Shown: positions 37,517 through 51,400 of the stretch, one piece after another
Numbering within the stretch: position 1 is the first letter of the stretch
Layout: each line of letters begins with the position of its first letter
Source of the DNA: Eretmocerus hayati
Lineage: Eukaryota; Arthropoda; Insecta; Hymenoptera; Aphelinidae
Direction: 5' to 3'
Length of the DNA stretch: 64,000 nt
NCBI GenBank assembly: GCA_029851415.1
Contig: CM056744.1
Span: 13,337,268-13,401,267 of the forward strand
Made by a program: the position numbers and the translations under genes
Notes under the pieces: generated by a model
Database searches by the model: none
Told to the model about the DNA's origin: nothing
The model's input: the letters and a program-made list of their open reading frames with translations, nothing else

Positions 37517-39014
37517 TTTTTCTGTCAGAGTATTGTCTCACCCTATACGTTATGGATAATGATGTGATTAGTGTATAAAGAGATAAATAATGTTGGGGAT
37601 TGAGTGACAAACATTTTCTATTGGGATCTTTTCCAATCCTTGAAAGGTGATCAATTATTCACAGGCAAAAATACCATCAAAGAAAAAAAAGTATCCAGGA
37701 ATCTCGGATTAATCCTAAAACATAGGCATTGATAATATAACTCATAGAGATTGACAGTCAAGTCAATGTAATTCGATTAACAGGACCATACTTAGACTAT
37801 GACATTGGATGTAGGTGTCGAATATTTTCCCATGTAAGAAGATTTATAAAGAATACCAATATAATAATTGAGTTATTGCAAAATGAATGGAATAAAATTA
37901 GAGAGTGATGACGTGAACATCTTTATCCACATACCTTTTATTTCAGTACAAATTCATATGATACAAGTTTCTATCAGTCTGAGGTTCTACATTGAAACGT
38001 TCGTCAGATGACTCGCTCGTCTAATTTGATTAATTTTTATGATGCAATGTGTATGAACACGTGCGTTAATTCGTAAAAATGAGACAAAAATGGGCCAAAT
38101 TAAGTGTTCTAGGAAATTTGCAAGAGTTTTGATTTCTCAATCGCAACTTGTATTGACTCTGAACAGTGATCTAATCGATTCGAAATGTCAAAAAGATACC
38201 CCCCAAGAAGTATTTTTTGTACCGAGACGAAGATGAGTCAGCCGTATGATCACATGATCATCGTTTAGATCATAATGTTCCTTCTCCTCTACGAACAATA
38301 ATTCTCACCAAAATTGTTCTTGAGATACGCTCCTTTAATTCTTTCAGCGATTATTATTTAACAGACAGTCTCGAATACTCAGTTTTTGAAAGGTCTGACC
38401 ATAATGAACGCTTATCAGCAACTCGATGAAATTGGACGTTATCTCTCAAGAATTTTGCGGCACCAATCTATGTAAAATACTCAACAATAGTTCCTTTAAA
38501 TATAGCTGTAAGGTATGATAATGAAAAGTATCCTTTTTGAAAAACAACAATTGGTGAAACGAAACTTGTTTTGCGAATAGACTACTCATGAGGGTTTTGA
38601 GTCCATGTGATTTTCATTAATAAGGGCATTAGGTCTACCTGTCCTCCAATGTGCATTAGTCTATAGTTTTGTACACAGGAAAAATTTCTTGCAACATTAT
38701 TCAAATAAGTTATGTGGATCTTTTTTCCATCGTAATGAGCTTGTTTATTTTAATGTCATTTTGTGCCAACTTTGGAAAATGATGTGCACTACATTAAATT
38801 TTATAATAGAAGATCATGGTCCATAGAGTCTACAATTCCGTCCAAATCAAAGATGGACTACTATTGGACATATTTTGATCCCAACAGGACTTCAATATTT
38901 CCTTGCATTTTACAGTAAGGAAACATCCAATTTGGATCAAACATGATATCCCCAAAATTCTTAGACCATTCCTTATCGGGACACGTATCGTATGATTCTC
39001 CATTCTATATCAGT
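37517..39014. other. Intergenic spacer between HAP3 and HAP4
   Basis: No ORF, RNA gene or repeat that I can support. It should contain the HAP3 promoter (37517 upward) and the HAP4 3' untranslated region. Confidence 0.35.
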
Positions 39015-41881
39015 CTAAGAAGTCAAATCACTGAATAGCTCTTGGAATTGATTGAACTCACAGAGTTCATCGCATCGTGGGATTTTTTTCAATGCGAAGA
39101 GTTTTGATAAACCATTGTAGTAGTAAATCTGTGAAAAAGGAAAATCAAGTGTAAGGATTCCGTATTTATTACGATTTCCAAGTTCATTTCAACTACTAAT
39201 ATTGTATCGTGATAATTACACAGGCCCACAAAATTAGTACATTTTGCACCGAGATTATGAGGTTGTAGCTCGCTTTTGAGCGATTGGTTTTCAGCCTGAG
39301 TTTCAGGCGAAAGTCGAAATAATTGCTCGGAAGCAGGGAACCTCATGGACGAGGTGCGAATACTATTTTTTGCTATTTTGTAAGCACCCAAATATCGAAA
39401 GATTGCAAAAAAAGTTTTCTGGTCTGATCAGGAAAGGTGCAAGCCTTGACGTATTTTGAATTGGTGATCAGAACAGCACCTTTCCTTGACGGTTATAGCT
39501 ATTTTTCATGGGTTACAAGAATACGTTAATATGAATTTTGCGTCTGAGGCGAAGTAAATTCCATATAGCAAAAGTGAGAGTGGCACCCTTGATGTGCTAG
39601 AGTTCCCTCTGCGGGATATTTTTATCTTAGACCAAAATGGTGAATCAACAAATCAAAGCTGAAGAAGGTATAGAAATCTACCTCAAGTTATGCGCTAAAA
39701 GTGTTTTTTCAGGAATTTTCGAGATTTTTAGCGATACTGAAAGGTTAAAGCAGAAAACGAGTGATAAAATCACACGTATCGGGTTCCGTATCAGTATATG
39801 CGTGCTGTATATGATTTTAGTGATTTTCTTAGTGGTTTTTGCTTTGACTTTTATTCCTGGCTCCTGGCAATTTGTAAAATTCTTGAAAAATACGATTTCG
39901 GCGTAAAATTTGACGCAGAATTCGACCTGTTCTAATCCAGTTACCATTTCGGTCTATTAGGATAAAAACATTTCGCCTAGACAGTCTTCGTACATCTAGG
40001 GGTTTTTCCAGCTTCATAGACAACAATTCCCAGAAAATACTTTGTGCCGTTGAATTTAATGAGAAAAATTATGCCGTTAGTCATGCTGTAGAAAGTCCTA
40101 ATCTGTCTCTAGAACGGAGAATCTCATAACTAGGTATTTATGTAACCTATAAATATGGCCATAACTCCACAATTGACAGCGAAAGGTGCTCCTCTGAGTT
40201 GAGATTTGTGTACAGCAGCTCAGACTACGGCAGGAACGACTTCCACTTTTTCTGATCAGAAAGCTTTTTGTGGGAGCCTGTGTCATTTATATGTCCATTA
40301 AATCGTATACCTTTATGAAATGCTGATCTTCCGTCTCGTGAAACTCAAGAATTAGAGCATTTGTATAATCAGGTACGTGTGGCTCATAGATATTCAAATT
40401 CTTCAAGAGACCAACTAGGATGTCTTCGTGAGCACTGTATAGGAGTACTCTTCCTTCGCTTACTCCTGTCTTGACTGACTCAAATTTCTCAACCAATTCT
40501 CGTACCAATTTGCCTGCAAATGATAGAAATTTCTTAAATGAAATATCTTATAAGCTCATGAAGTTGGACATTTTCAAAGCAGTACTAGAATTCAATCGGC
40601 TGAACATCACTTTACCTCCGTTGAATTTTCTCAAAGGCAGCGTGAAACTGTACAAATCGTAGTATAGTAATGCACCATCCCGAAGTTTGCCCGTCGGAAA
40701 TTCACTTTTTGTCCATTCAGGCAGAGCTAGGCCCATCATAGATTCTGCCTTCAGGATATGATACAATTGTGATAAATCATCTGGGGTAGTAATTTCCTTT
40801 CCTGTGATACGTGTCAAGTTGCTCATGTAGTTTTCAAATTTTTGGATTTTCTCTTCAATCTCAGGGTTATTCTTCAATTCTTGACTCAGCTTTTTGTACC
40901 TACGATTTTCGTAAGAATTATAGTGTAATTCTGTAATTGCTTCAATAAAACAAAAAATGTCGACTCTTGCTGTTATTGCCTATTAGCCCGTTCACTATAG
41001 AGTTGCCCCTGGTGCCAAAAAAGGATGTTCTCCATACCAAAATATTATTTTGGGGTAGAAAATGATTAAAAATGGGAAAATTAGGACTTCGAGAAGTTTT
41101 CATTTTGAATTTTCCTCTCTCATGATTCCTTTTCGATGTCGCATTGATGTTGCATTATGTTCCTTGTGGTGTAAGATATTTTTCAGAATTGTTCAGATTT
41201 TTCTGATGCAATTTGAGAAAATTATCACAAATTATTGAGAAACGATAACGTCCACTGGTGGATAAAAAATAGTGAACGAGCTAGTCAAAGTCAAAAACTA
41301 CTCACTCGGGAGTCTCTCTAGGTCTCAAAACCGAATCGTGACCATTTGGAACAACTGTAACTGGAAGATCTTGAGTATTTTGTAAAGGATATAAACCTTT
41401 GAGCATAATTCGAAGAGTTTCTTTGGTTCGATTTGAATCAGTACTCCTTGCAATCACAGTTTTTTCCGAGTACACAAAACTGTCGAGAAATATATCGTAT
41501 TCCTCTCGAAGTGACTTTCCTAAATTTAGAGCCCTGGCCCTGCCATTCTGTGAATTATTTGAAGTTTAAGAAATGCTTTCTATATTTTTGAGAGAGACTT
41601 ACGTCGGTTAATACACCAAGTCCTCCTGGGAAATTGTATTTGTAATATGGATCATTTGGATACATTTCGGTCGGGGTAGGCGTTCGATCTCCATGCCTAA
41701 AAACCTTTCGATACAGAAAAATATGAGATAAAAAGTTATTGGGTGAGGTATGTATGTTGCATGCAATTTAACTCACAATAGCTAAGGATTTCAGCGATTT
41801 TTCTTCTGCAGCTTGTGTATTAGTAAAGGCCATAGCAGATATGGACAGGATGGTCAGAAATTTTATCGTTGACCAGCTCAT
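39015..41881 (-). CDS. Histidine acid phosphatase HAP4, short-exon-3 form
   Basis: Exons: 41777-41881, 41603-41704, 41306-41547, 40616-40899, 40311-40513, 39015-39128, giving 349 residues. The signal peptide ends near the NTQAAEE segment (about residue 25). It has FRHGDRTP (R38-H39), central ARSTDSNRTK with the arginine kept, and YSAHED. Exon 5 is 203 nt, two codons shorter than in HAP1, HAP3, HAP6, HAP7 and HAP8. PRCDELC supplies the C-terminal cysteine pair. HAP4 and HAP5 are the most alike by eye (same exon lengths in 2-5, GKL[VL]RELIE-like exon 5 start, YEPH[VI]PDY), suggesting a recent duplication. The start is the ATG directly before the hydrophobic stretch; the frame is open further upstream. 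Confidence 0.93.
39225..39420. repeat. Diverged foldback-family copy in HAP4 intron 5
   Basis: Starts with TAGTACATTTTGCACCGAGA and ends with GGTGCGAATACTATTTTTTGC. The centre CAGCCTGAGTTTCAGGCGAAA resembles the CCGAGCCGTAGGCGA centre of the 45 kb copies. Related to 8480-8770. Confidence 0.5.
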
Positions 41882-44059
41882 TATTCGTGTATTTGCTTTC
41901 AGTGGAACTCTGTAAATGTAAAATGGTGCAAAAATGAATAAGAAAATGTACAAAAATTTTCTCAGCATTATCTGGAGTCGAAAATATTGACGAAGACAAG
42001 GGAACGCAGTTTGTTCGTTGACGTAGCATTTTTTACAAGACAAATTCATCTTTCTATCATCAAAATTGCCATTTGATCATATGGCATTAGTCGCTCTCAG
42101 GTATTTGAAAAATCTTCCATGTGACACGCGACTTCAAGTTCATATTCATATGATTCAGTGATTACAAATGGGTCTATTGGATTAGTTTTTGTGTCATGTC
42201 AACGTGACTCGAGTTTAACATTGAATGATGAAAATTGTTCACGTTTCTAACATCTGATGTGGAATATTGATGGTGCAAGTGGGAAGTACCTTTTTTCATC
42301 ATATTGAAAGTGTATCTGTTATTCTGTGTGTCTTCTTAAAAATCATTAATTAAGATAGTATTATCATCACATCGTTCTTCTTTGCCTCACTCGAAACGTT
42401 CAATGAGGAAAAAGAAAGAAAAGTATTTCCCTTCACAGATCTCATCGAATATTTTAATCACACCAGTTTCCAATTTCCCAAGCCCTGGGCTTAAAGCAAC
42501 GAAATTGAACTTAACAAATGGTCGTTTCATGGAAATTCCTTCAGCTATTCGAAAAAAACTGGTTTCGGAATCGCAAATTCCTGTGTATGCGCAGAAAACT
42601 GAGATTTTTATCATCAAATTCTGAAACTATTAAAAAAAAGCTTGAAACTCAAAAAAGCAGATTAAAACTATCTCTTTCGTGAAGAACACAACTTTTCACA
42701 TGGCTTAAATGTAATGTTTGGAAAATTGAAAATGATAGCTTTTTGAGAAAAATGGCAAAATAATTTACGCGGAATCGCCCATATACGAACCCATATATAA
42801 CCGAGGTGAGTTGAAAACCGTAGTTTCAAAGTGGTTTTTGATAGGTTCTTTGCTCACCTTTCAGATGCGCCGAACTGCGTCCCTCTATCTAACGTTGTTT
42901 TTTTAGCCATAACGACTTTCGTGAAAAAATTACGAAAATTTCGCAAAAAGACAATTAAAAAATTCAAAACATGGTGGGCCAGGGTTCGAAGAACTTTTTC
43001 AACAAATTTTGTGGTGGCAGATGTTCATGTTCTGATTTATAGAATCGAAAAAGTTTACTTAAAACAAAATCTAAGACCAACTTTTTTGGTCCATTGTTTC
43101 CTCGTGGAACTACGCATTTTGTTTTCAAAAGCGATGTCAGACATTCACGATTCTCGAACCATACTTTTCGAGATATGATAGGATCCCCGCATTTATCTAT
43201 CGATGCACAAATTTTGATACGATAAAACAGTTGAATGAATCGAGTTGCAAGAGCAAATAAGCATCGACAATGAAAAAAGGAGCTGACTAAAACTGTGCGT
43301 ATATGGTTCGAAACGAGAACGAATTCAAAAGATGATTTGAGTATTTTCCTTGTTTTATTTTTGGAAATGACAATCAAGTCTACGTTATCAATCGGACAGT
43401 GATGCTACAAATGCGACAAATGGTATTTGGCTCACCTCAAATATCTGAGATTCTACATCTGATTGAATTTTTGTTCTAGTATTCGATCGAATTTATAGGC
43501 CTACAGTGATGAGGAAATCAGCTCAAATGTGACGTATCTATAGGAATAAAAGTGTATCCGAATATCTATATTTCTTAACGGTTTAGTGATCGTTGATCGA
43601 TCTTTTTGAGACTCGAGAGAGTGGTCAAGTCTCATCAGGACAATTTATTTAGAATCACTTGTTATGACAGGAATTCTCCAGGATGAAAAAAGAACCTTGG
43701 CGATTGAAAGCTAATATCTGATTACTTTATGATTGATGTTACTTGGAACTCATTCGAACAGTGGGTAGACTCAGAGAAAAATATCTGATTCATAGCAGCA
43801 CAATAACCTTGGGAACTAATTTTATTCTCATTATGAATGTAAGATGATTTACATTTACCACGTGACAAAATTCATTTTTGTTGAAAAGATTGAACAAATC
43901 CTTTTGAAAATATTCTACTGAGATTCGAATTTGCTAATTCAATTTCGAGTTCTGATGATAGAACTGATATGGTAACGTAATAAAAAATTCGATATTGTTC
44001 CGATGTACAATTAGTCGATTCTCTAGGGTACTTGTATTTTTCAATTATCCCAATTTGAT
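41882..44059. other. Intergenic spacer between HAP4 and HAP5
   Basis: Contains overlapping unsupported ORFs on both strands (42831-43178 plus; 42964-43377 minus) with no recognisable domain and no splice partners. Otherwise AT-rich, unremarkable sequence. Confidence 0.35.
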
Positions 44060-47000
44060 TCATTGATTTCGGTCTGTGACATCTTTGAAGAGTTCTGCAA
44101 ATTTATCCAGCTCGCAAAATTGACCACATTTTGGAATCTGTTGCAATGAAAAATTTCTTGATATGCCATTGACATACTGAATCTGAAATCGTCAAAATTC
44201 AAATGTAAGACAACCTGATTATTAGAAATAACAGAATTTTCTCTTAGTCAAACCATCCAAAATACCTTGATGTGATATCGATTATCTGTTTCGTGGAGTT
44301 CCAATACAATAGCATTTGCATAGTCCGGTATGTGTGGTTCATAGATATTTAAAACTTTCAAGAGAGCTACCAGAGTATCTTCATGAGCACTATACAAGAA
44401 TAATCTTGCTTCACTTTCACCCGTCTTAACTGACCTCATCCTCTCGATCAATTCTCGCAATAGCTTCCCTGAGAATATTGGTAATTCGACAATTGAAAAA
44501 ATGAATTCTTTCATTTTATTCTCTCAGCGAAATTCGATCATAATTTATTTGAATGATCAATAACAGGATCTCAATTTTTCGGTCGGTGGAGATTTTGCGA
44601 TAGTGGCAACTTGTAACAGTGTTGAGTTTGAAGAACTGTGACAGATGTCAATTGAATCGTGTTTATTTTCAAATTGTTGCAGAACGCGCAAATGAGCTCA
44701 TGCTGATACATCTCATTTCAAAGTCCTCAAAATGAGCTGAAGATGATACAAACGGAATTTTCGAGATGGAGCTGTGTTGAAATATCTTTCTCTAAAATTT
44801 ATGAAAATATCTAGTACATTTCGATACAAGGGTGCAAAAACTTCTATTCGCATCCGAGTGATGGGTTTCCGGCTTGAGTCGTAGGCGAATTAAGGTGGAA
44901 ATCGACACGGGGATGCTAAATAGTACATTATGCACCGATGCGAGATTAGGCTGTTTTGGGGCATGGGAATCAATTTTCCCCGAGTGTAACGAGGAGAAAA
45001 GATTTTCATTGCCCCAAAATGGCCCGGCGAGCTAGGTGCATATTAGTACGTTTCGATACAAGGGTGTAAAAACTTATTTCCGCGTCCGAGTGATGGATTT
45101 CCGGCCCGAGCCGTAGGCAACGGTCGGAATCATCATGAGGATGCGAAAAATAAGTTTTACATCCGTGTATCGAATACTATTTTTAGACAAACTGTGAGAG
45201 AAAGTGGAAGAATAGTGCGAAAAAGTAACTTTCTTGCACAGTGTGTCAATAGTATATTTTCGTACTGAGCGCGTTAGCCCATTTTGGGCACTAGGACAGG
45301 CATGTCCTCCTGTGCCCTAAATGGGCTTGCAAGCGAAGTGCAGATATATTTTATCATTCCGAGAACCCTAAAACCCTATTCAAACGAGTCATTTTTAGGT
45401 TAAAGTAATGAAAAAACAATTTTTTGTATGAGGGCGACTATACGCCAATTTTCTAATTCGAGACGGGAAGAAAAATGTCTGTATAGTTGCACTTACTTTA
45501 GGCTCACTAGTCGCCCTATGCCAAAACAAAACATTTCGATACGAGGGTATAAAAATAAGTTTTGCACCCGCGTATCGAATACTATTTTTTTGACACATTG
45601 TGCGAGAAAATAACTTTTCCGCACTGATATCCCACTTTCTCTCACAGTTCGTCAAAAAATAGTATTCGATCACGGGTGTAAAACTTATTTTCCGCATCCT
45701 CGTGTTGATTTCGACCTTCGCCTACGGCTCAGGCCGGAAAGCCAACACTCGGATGCGAAAAAAAGTTTTTACACCCTTGTATCGAAATGTACTATTTACA
45801 AACTGTGAGAGAAAGCGAAAAATCAGTGCGAAAAATTTACTTTCTCTCGCAGTGGGTCAAAAAATAAGTCTTACACCCGCGTATCGAACTGTGTTTTTCG
45901 ACGAACTGTGCGAGAAAGTGGAAAATTAGTGCGGAAATAGCATATGTCGTTTTATACGTCGATACGCGGGAACTGCGTGTTTCCGTGTCGAGTCGTATAA
46001 AGACACTTGTCAGTATAGCGTGTCAAAAAGTAACATTTCTGCACGGTTTTCTGATTTTCTTTTTTTTACACACTCGATGGAAATTAGTACGTTTCGATAC
46101 GGAGAAGGTATGAAAAGTTTCTTCCGCTCCAGAGTGATGGATTATCTTACCTCCATGTATTTTTCTCATGGGTAACGTATAACTGAACAGATCATAACTT
46201 AGTAGAGCAGCATCACGAATTTTTCCATGTGGAAATTCATTTTTTGTCCATTCCGGTAGAGTAAGACCCATAGAAGATTCAGACTTGAGAATATGGTACA
46301 GTGAATATATGTCTTCTATGTTAGATATTGGTTTACCAGTGATATTGGTCAACTCATTCATATAATTTTGAAAACTTTCTATCCTTTCCTTGACTTCAGG
46401 AATGTTCTCAAGTTCCTGCCGAAGTTTCTTGTACCTGATTTCATACAGATTATATTGTTGTAAATTTGATCATGAATTTAGTAACTAACTGCTAATGTTG
46501 CCAGATTGACAGAAGCCATATTTACTCTTTTCTACTCACTCAGAACTTTTTCTACTATTTAATAAATCATCTTTGCCAGAGCGTAGAACCTTAACCGGCA
46601 GAATTCTGATATTTTTCGAAGGATATAGACCCTCTAGGACCATTTGAAGGGTAGTCTTGGTCCGGTTGTAGTCAGTAGTTGTGATACTCACTGTTTCGGG
46701 TGAAAAATTTATGCCACCGAGAAAATGAATGTACTTTTCCCTAAGTGATTCACCCAAATGGAAGGCTCGTGTTCTGCCATTCTGTTGACGCCGATGAATA
46801 AAATCCAATTCGTGGAAGTAAGTCACTGTCTTTCACATTTCAGACGAATCTATCAGTCGTACTTACTGAAGTCAGATGGCCAAGTTCGTTTGTAAATTTG
46901 GTATTGTAGTATGGATCTTTGGGATACATTTCTTTCTCACTGGGGGTTCGATCACCATGTCTAAAAACCTGTCAAAAAATTATTTTTAAGCTAGTTGCAA

Positions 47001-47150
47001 AGATATCTGAGGAATGCCGAAAAGAAGGTATGATTTCATTTTACTCACAACTGACAACGATTTCAGTGACGTCTGACCTATGGACCTTTCGATGGAAACT
47101 ATTAACAGGATGATGAATATCGGGAAAGCGTTTATCGTGAACCAATTCAT
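44060..47150 (-). CDS. Histidine acid phosphatase HAP5, short-exon-3 form
   Basis: Exons: 47049-47150, 46867-46968, 46540-46781, 46151-46434, 44266-44468, 44060-44182, giving 351 residues. It has an N-terminal signal (IFIILLIVS core), FRHGDRTP at R37-H38, and YSAHED. The arginine of the central motif is missing (SITTTDYNRTK, Thr at that site), so the phosphate pocket is probably impaired. Exon 4 ends RKIHGG where the paralogs have R[KL]LNGG or similar. PKCGQFC is the C-terminal cysteine pair. The 1.7 kb intron 4 is filled with foldback repeats that reach to within about 10 bases of exon 4; splice sites nevertheless look intact. Confidence 0.92.
44800..46140. repeat. Cluster of foldback repeats in HAP5 intron 4
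   Basis: Repeated, often inverted copies of TTTCGATACAAGGGTGCAAA, TTGTATCGAAATGTACTATT and CCCGCGTATCGAATACTATT. Interspersed are centres CCGGCCCGAGCCGTAGGC (about 45100) and its complement (about 45715). Also inside are a CCCCAAAATGG foldback at 44920-45055 and a copy of the GCCCATTTTGGGC foldback at 45250-45415. GTGCGAGAAAGT-type filler links the copies. Several insertions seem nested. Confidence 0.75.
45250..45415. repeat. Foldback repeat (GCCCATTTTGGGC arms), copy 2
   Basis: Close copy of 22835-23010: TAGCCCATTTTGGGCACTAG, then GTGCCCTAAATGGGCTTG, then the tail GAGAACCCTAAAACCCTATT and TTTTTAGGTTAAAGTAATGA. The GAGCGAAGCGAGC centre has been deleted in this copy. Confidence 0.7.
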
Positions 47151-48484
47151 CCTGGATCACGTGGTCTCGATTTATCTAGACCAGGAATTAAAGATTAGGA
47201 TTATGTAGGTCAAATAATGAGCAGACTTTCCTGTATTAATCGATTTCGTAACAAAGAGATACATCTTCCATTTTGTTTTTGTTGTTGTGAAAATCGAATT
47301 TATTGCTGGCAAGTAACAGATTTGGGATAGTGAAACGCATCGACAGATCTGACAATGCCTCATTCGTCTTTCAAATCGCCGGAATTTTTAAATTTGCTAT
47401 GAAAAAAATCTTGAAATTTTTGCTGTGAACAATTTTGTTTCACCATTTTCTGTCTTTTTGCGATCGGCTCAATTTCTTTCGCATACATAGAAGTGAATAT
47501 TTGAAACGATGGTTCTTACTTTTCCAAAGAGGAGTTGACTTCGTATGACCGAATTGGAAACAGTAAAATCGGGCCTCTTATTGCTGAATAAATACTCATT
47601 TAGGTGTGACGTCTCCATTATATTTAATGAACACGCAGTTGCAGTCGAATTGCGTCAAAAATTGATAAGATTTATGAAACATACTTGATTATAATAACAG
47701 GTCAACATTAACATATTCAAAAATTGGTGATTTTCAACGGAGATTTACTGCGAAGTGTCGAATGTACCTTTCACATACATAAAAAATTGATGTTCAATCG
47801 TCTTAATTTTTAACTTCTTCCCATTTACATGCTACTTGGCCTTGAGACACATAAGATTTGTCCTGTTGCCTTGAAAGAGTAAAAGTGGTGGCATCCGTGA
47901 ATAAATTTCCATACTTTGGTCAGAATACCGTTTCATTTCGTCCATTTTATAGCCAATCTTTTGAATGAGATGAAATGGCATTCCTACCAGGGTGCATATA
48001 TTTTTCAGCATTGAGTTTTTTATGTAGAATACTAGACAAACCTAGAATTGGATTATAAGCAATGAGAGTTTGATGGAGGTATTGAAAAAATCTCACGAAA
48101 AAACAGGAAATTTTCTAACTACCAAGGGATCATATGGGCATAGAAATTAGGTTTTGACAGAACCTCTTTAATAAAATCGAAACGTTTTTCAACAGTAAAA
48201 TGTTGCAATTTTTGACTATTTTGGGGCTAGTATTTCATGTTACCGACGGCGACGCCAATAGAATCGTCACGTAAGTTGAAAGCTGGTTTGGAAGTGAGGA
48301 GATCAAACCCCTGCAATAAATTGTTAGGTCTTTCCCCTACAGCTCTCAATCGTATATTATTGTAATCTCAAACGATATTCTGATCCAAAAGACATTCCTC
48401 AATAAAATTTCGTAAAGTATATGATGAAAAAATGTACAATGTATCTGATAAAATATGAGCAGTTGGTCATTATTTCACAGGAAA
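47151..48484. other. Intergenic spacer between HAP5 and HAP6
   Basis: AT-rich. No supported ORF, RNA gene or repeat. Confidence 0.35.
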
Positions 48485-51400
48485 CTACATTTTGAGGTTG
48501 ATTTCATTCGGTATTTCAATTCTTTTTTCTTCAGCGCATATCTTTTCATCGTCTGAGGGGGTCACATCTTTTAATAAATCGACGAATTTGTGGAAGGGAC
48601 AAAGTTTGTCACAGCCTGGTATTTTTTGTGGTTCATAAATCTGCTGAACGCCTTTGTAGTAGTCGATCTGTAATAATCATATTAATATCCATAAATATTT
48701 TCTTGTTATTCAACAATCAAAATTCAAAATTGATATTGCCTGGCGATTGAATTGTAAACTAACTTTCACATAATAATCTTGATCTTTTCCATGAAGCTCG
48801 AATATAATGGCACTCGAATATTCAGGTACGTGTGGTTTATAGATTCCCAAAGTTGCTAGCAAAGCTGCTATGTTATCTTCGTGAGCACTATAAAGCAGTA
48901 ATTTTCTCCCTTCTTCAATCATACCCGACTCAACTGTACGTAGTTTTTGAATTATTTCTCGCAGAAGTTGACCTGTTGAGTTGAGATAAAAAAAAAGATT
49001 TTGAGTTATTTTTGTTGTTTGCGCATATGATATTTTTCTTGACCCTCGAAGAAAGTGATTAGCGCTAGAATAAATTCACCGAAATTTCATTATTACTGTT
49101 ATATTCACTCTATAATTGATTATGATTGGAAATGAAAGGGTATCAAGATCAAAATAAAAGATTAAAATGTTGTAAAATTTTTTAAAATGATACAAATCGA
49201 ATCTATAATAAAAAGTTCTCCTGTAGCGACGTAGCGAATTGGAAGAGTTTTGTCATTTTCAGAAATGCTCATTGCTCAACTGTGATATATTACACAAATC
49301 TTGGAAAAAAAACCATTATTCATGGATTTTTGTTCGAGTAATCTTGGGTAATAAATGCTTTTCAGAGTCTGAATGGGTTTTTGTCCCAATAACATGTTTT
49401 AGATTAGGTAACTCACCTCCATTCAGTCTTTTTATTATTTTGTTGTAACTGTAAATATCGTAAGTGAGGACAGTGGCATCGAATAGTTTACCATCTGGAA
49501 AAATTCCCCACGTCCATTTGGGTAGCGTCAAATTCATAAACTTTTCAGCTGTCAGAGTATGATAAAGACGATACATGTCATCTGGTTTGGTAATATTTTT
49601 GCCCGTTATTTCAGTCAACTCGTTCATAAAAGTTCGAAATCCCTCTATCCTTTCTGAAAGCTCTATTGTTTTCTCTGCAGCTTCCCTTTCTCGTAGGAAT
49701 CTGGAATACATCGATTTATTACGTATGTTGTTTCCTTCCAACATTTCTTGGTTGTTTCTCAAAGCCTCGTTTCGTATTTGAAATTCAGAAATATTAGATC
49801 AGGTTAATATTCCAAACAGACCGCATTGTAGGGGAAATGGAGAATACCACTAGAAAATTCTTTCTTCTAGAACCAACAATCCTGATTTCAATCAATTAAA
49901 AAGTATTCACGGACATCAACCCATCTTTGACCTAATTTGGAACACAATCAAGAAGAGTAATGAGATAATTGAAGATGAGAAGTGTCGTGAATAACTATGT
50001 GGTGATCTCATTCGTAGTGTGTAATTCGACAATCTTCGATTTACAGTCTTTGGCAGTATGTGCTCATAAGACAGTTTAGAAGAAAAATCACTATCTTGAA
50101 AGTTCAAAAAATGCAAAAATGAGTCAAAATCATCAGAGCGTATAGAAAGTTCTCTTGGAGTTCAATCCATTCAGCAAATTTGTTAAAAATTCGATTATTC
50201 CAAATAAAAGTATTGAATCACGATAGAAATTGAGTGTTATCTTGAACAACATGAACTTATCACTCACTGAGACATCAGATCTCGATCAGATGTAATTACT
50301 TACTCAGGACAACTTCTCGGATCAAAAACCTTATCCTCAGTTTTTGGTACATAAATTGCTGGTATGGGCTGCCAATTGATTTTCTTATTCCAAATTTGTA
50401 CATCTTTTGGAGGATAAAGACTGGCTAAAAGTAATTGCAAGCTCATTTTTGTACGGTCATACTCCGTACTTCTGGCAACCAAACATTCAGGCGTGTAAAT
50501 ATCTCCAAGATAGTCATTATAACGATTTCGAAGCGATTGGCCAAGTTGATATGCTCGTCGTTTCCCTTGCTATCAAAATGTATTTTTTTTTTATTAAAAT
50601 TGAATTTTACCAGAAAATTCCCAACAAGACCGTTGCATGTAGGAGGGAGGGACTGATGTGTTTTAATGGTATCCTCTGGACAATCGGATGATATCTAATC
50701 TCGCCAACAACAAAATCAACACCTTCTGTCACAAATCAGAAGTTGTGTGTCGAGTTTCCGAATTTTTGTTGAAACTTAGTTTGTTGACAGCAATCTGCGA
50801 AAAAAGGCGTAAACTTTTCCGCCCTTGCCTCGACTGATGAAGACGTGGATTGAAACATTAACGTACTGTAACGAGTATTTATTTCTGCTGTGGATTCATG
50901 TCCCACTGTGGAGAACATCGATTTTTTTGTTTGAAAAGTTGAACCGTTGGAAAAATGTTGGTCTTTCCCACTTCGTACCTTTTCTCTGATCAAGATTAAT
51001 AACTGTGACTTATGCACTATTTTGAATTATATTTTCTCCCATGCAAGGCAATCTAAGCATTCAAAAAGAGAAGTAGGAAACGTTGAAAAAGCCCTCGAAA
51101 AAGCATCGTTATAGGTTGATTTTGAGTTTTGAGGAAATTGGACTCACTCTCGACAATCTGATGGACTCAGAAATATCGATTGATGCTGCGCAAATAGGTA
51201 AACATTTTTGTGCGATTATAATTTTATAAACTACTTTCACAGAGGTTACAATTGTTGATGTCAAATGACTCAAAAGATACCGAATATTTGAGTTTGCTCC
51301 GGAGGAAACTTAATTGCAATTATGACATGTTATATATTAGAAGAATTCTTTGTGAGTGAACACTTATCTCTTATCAGAGTGCTTCTAAGTATATGACAAG

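Noticed and set aside
39637..39906. 89-residue plus-strand ORF with a hydrophobic C-terminal half in HAP4 intron 5
   Set aside because: Resembles a membrane segment only because of T-rich sequence; a similar-length frame exists on the opposite strand, and no homology is recognised.
42831..43377. Overlapping ORFs of 115 and 137 residues on opposite strands
   Set aside because: Low-complexity lysine/phenylalanine-rich composition, no domain, and no splice context; best explained as chance open frames.
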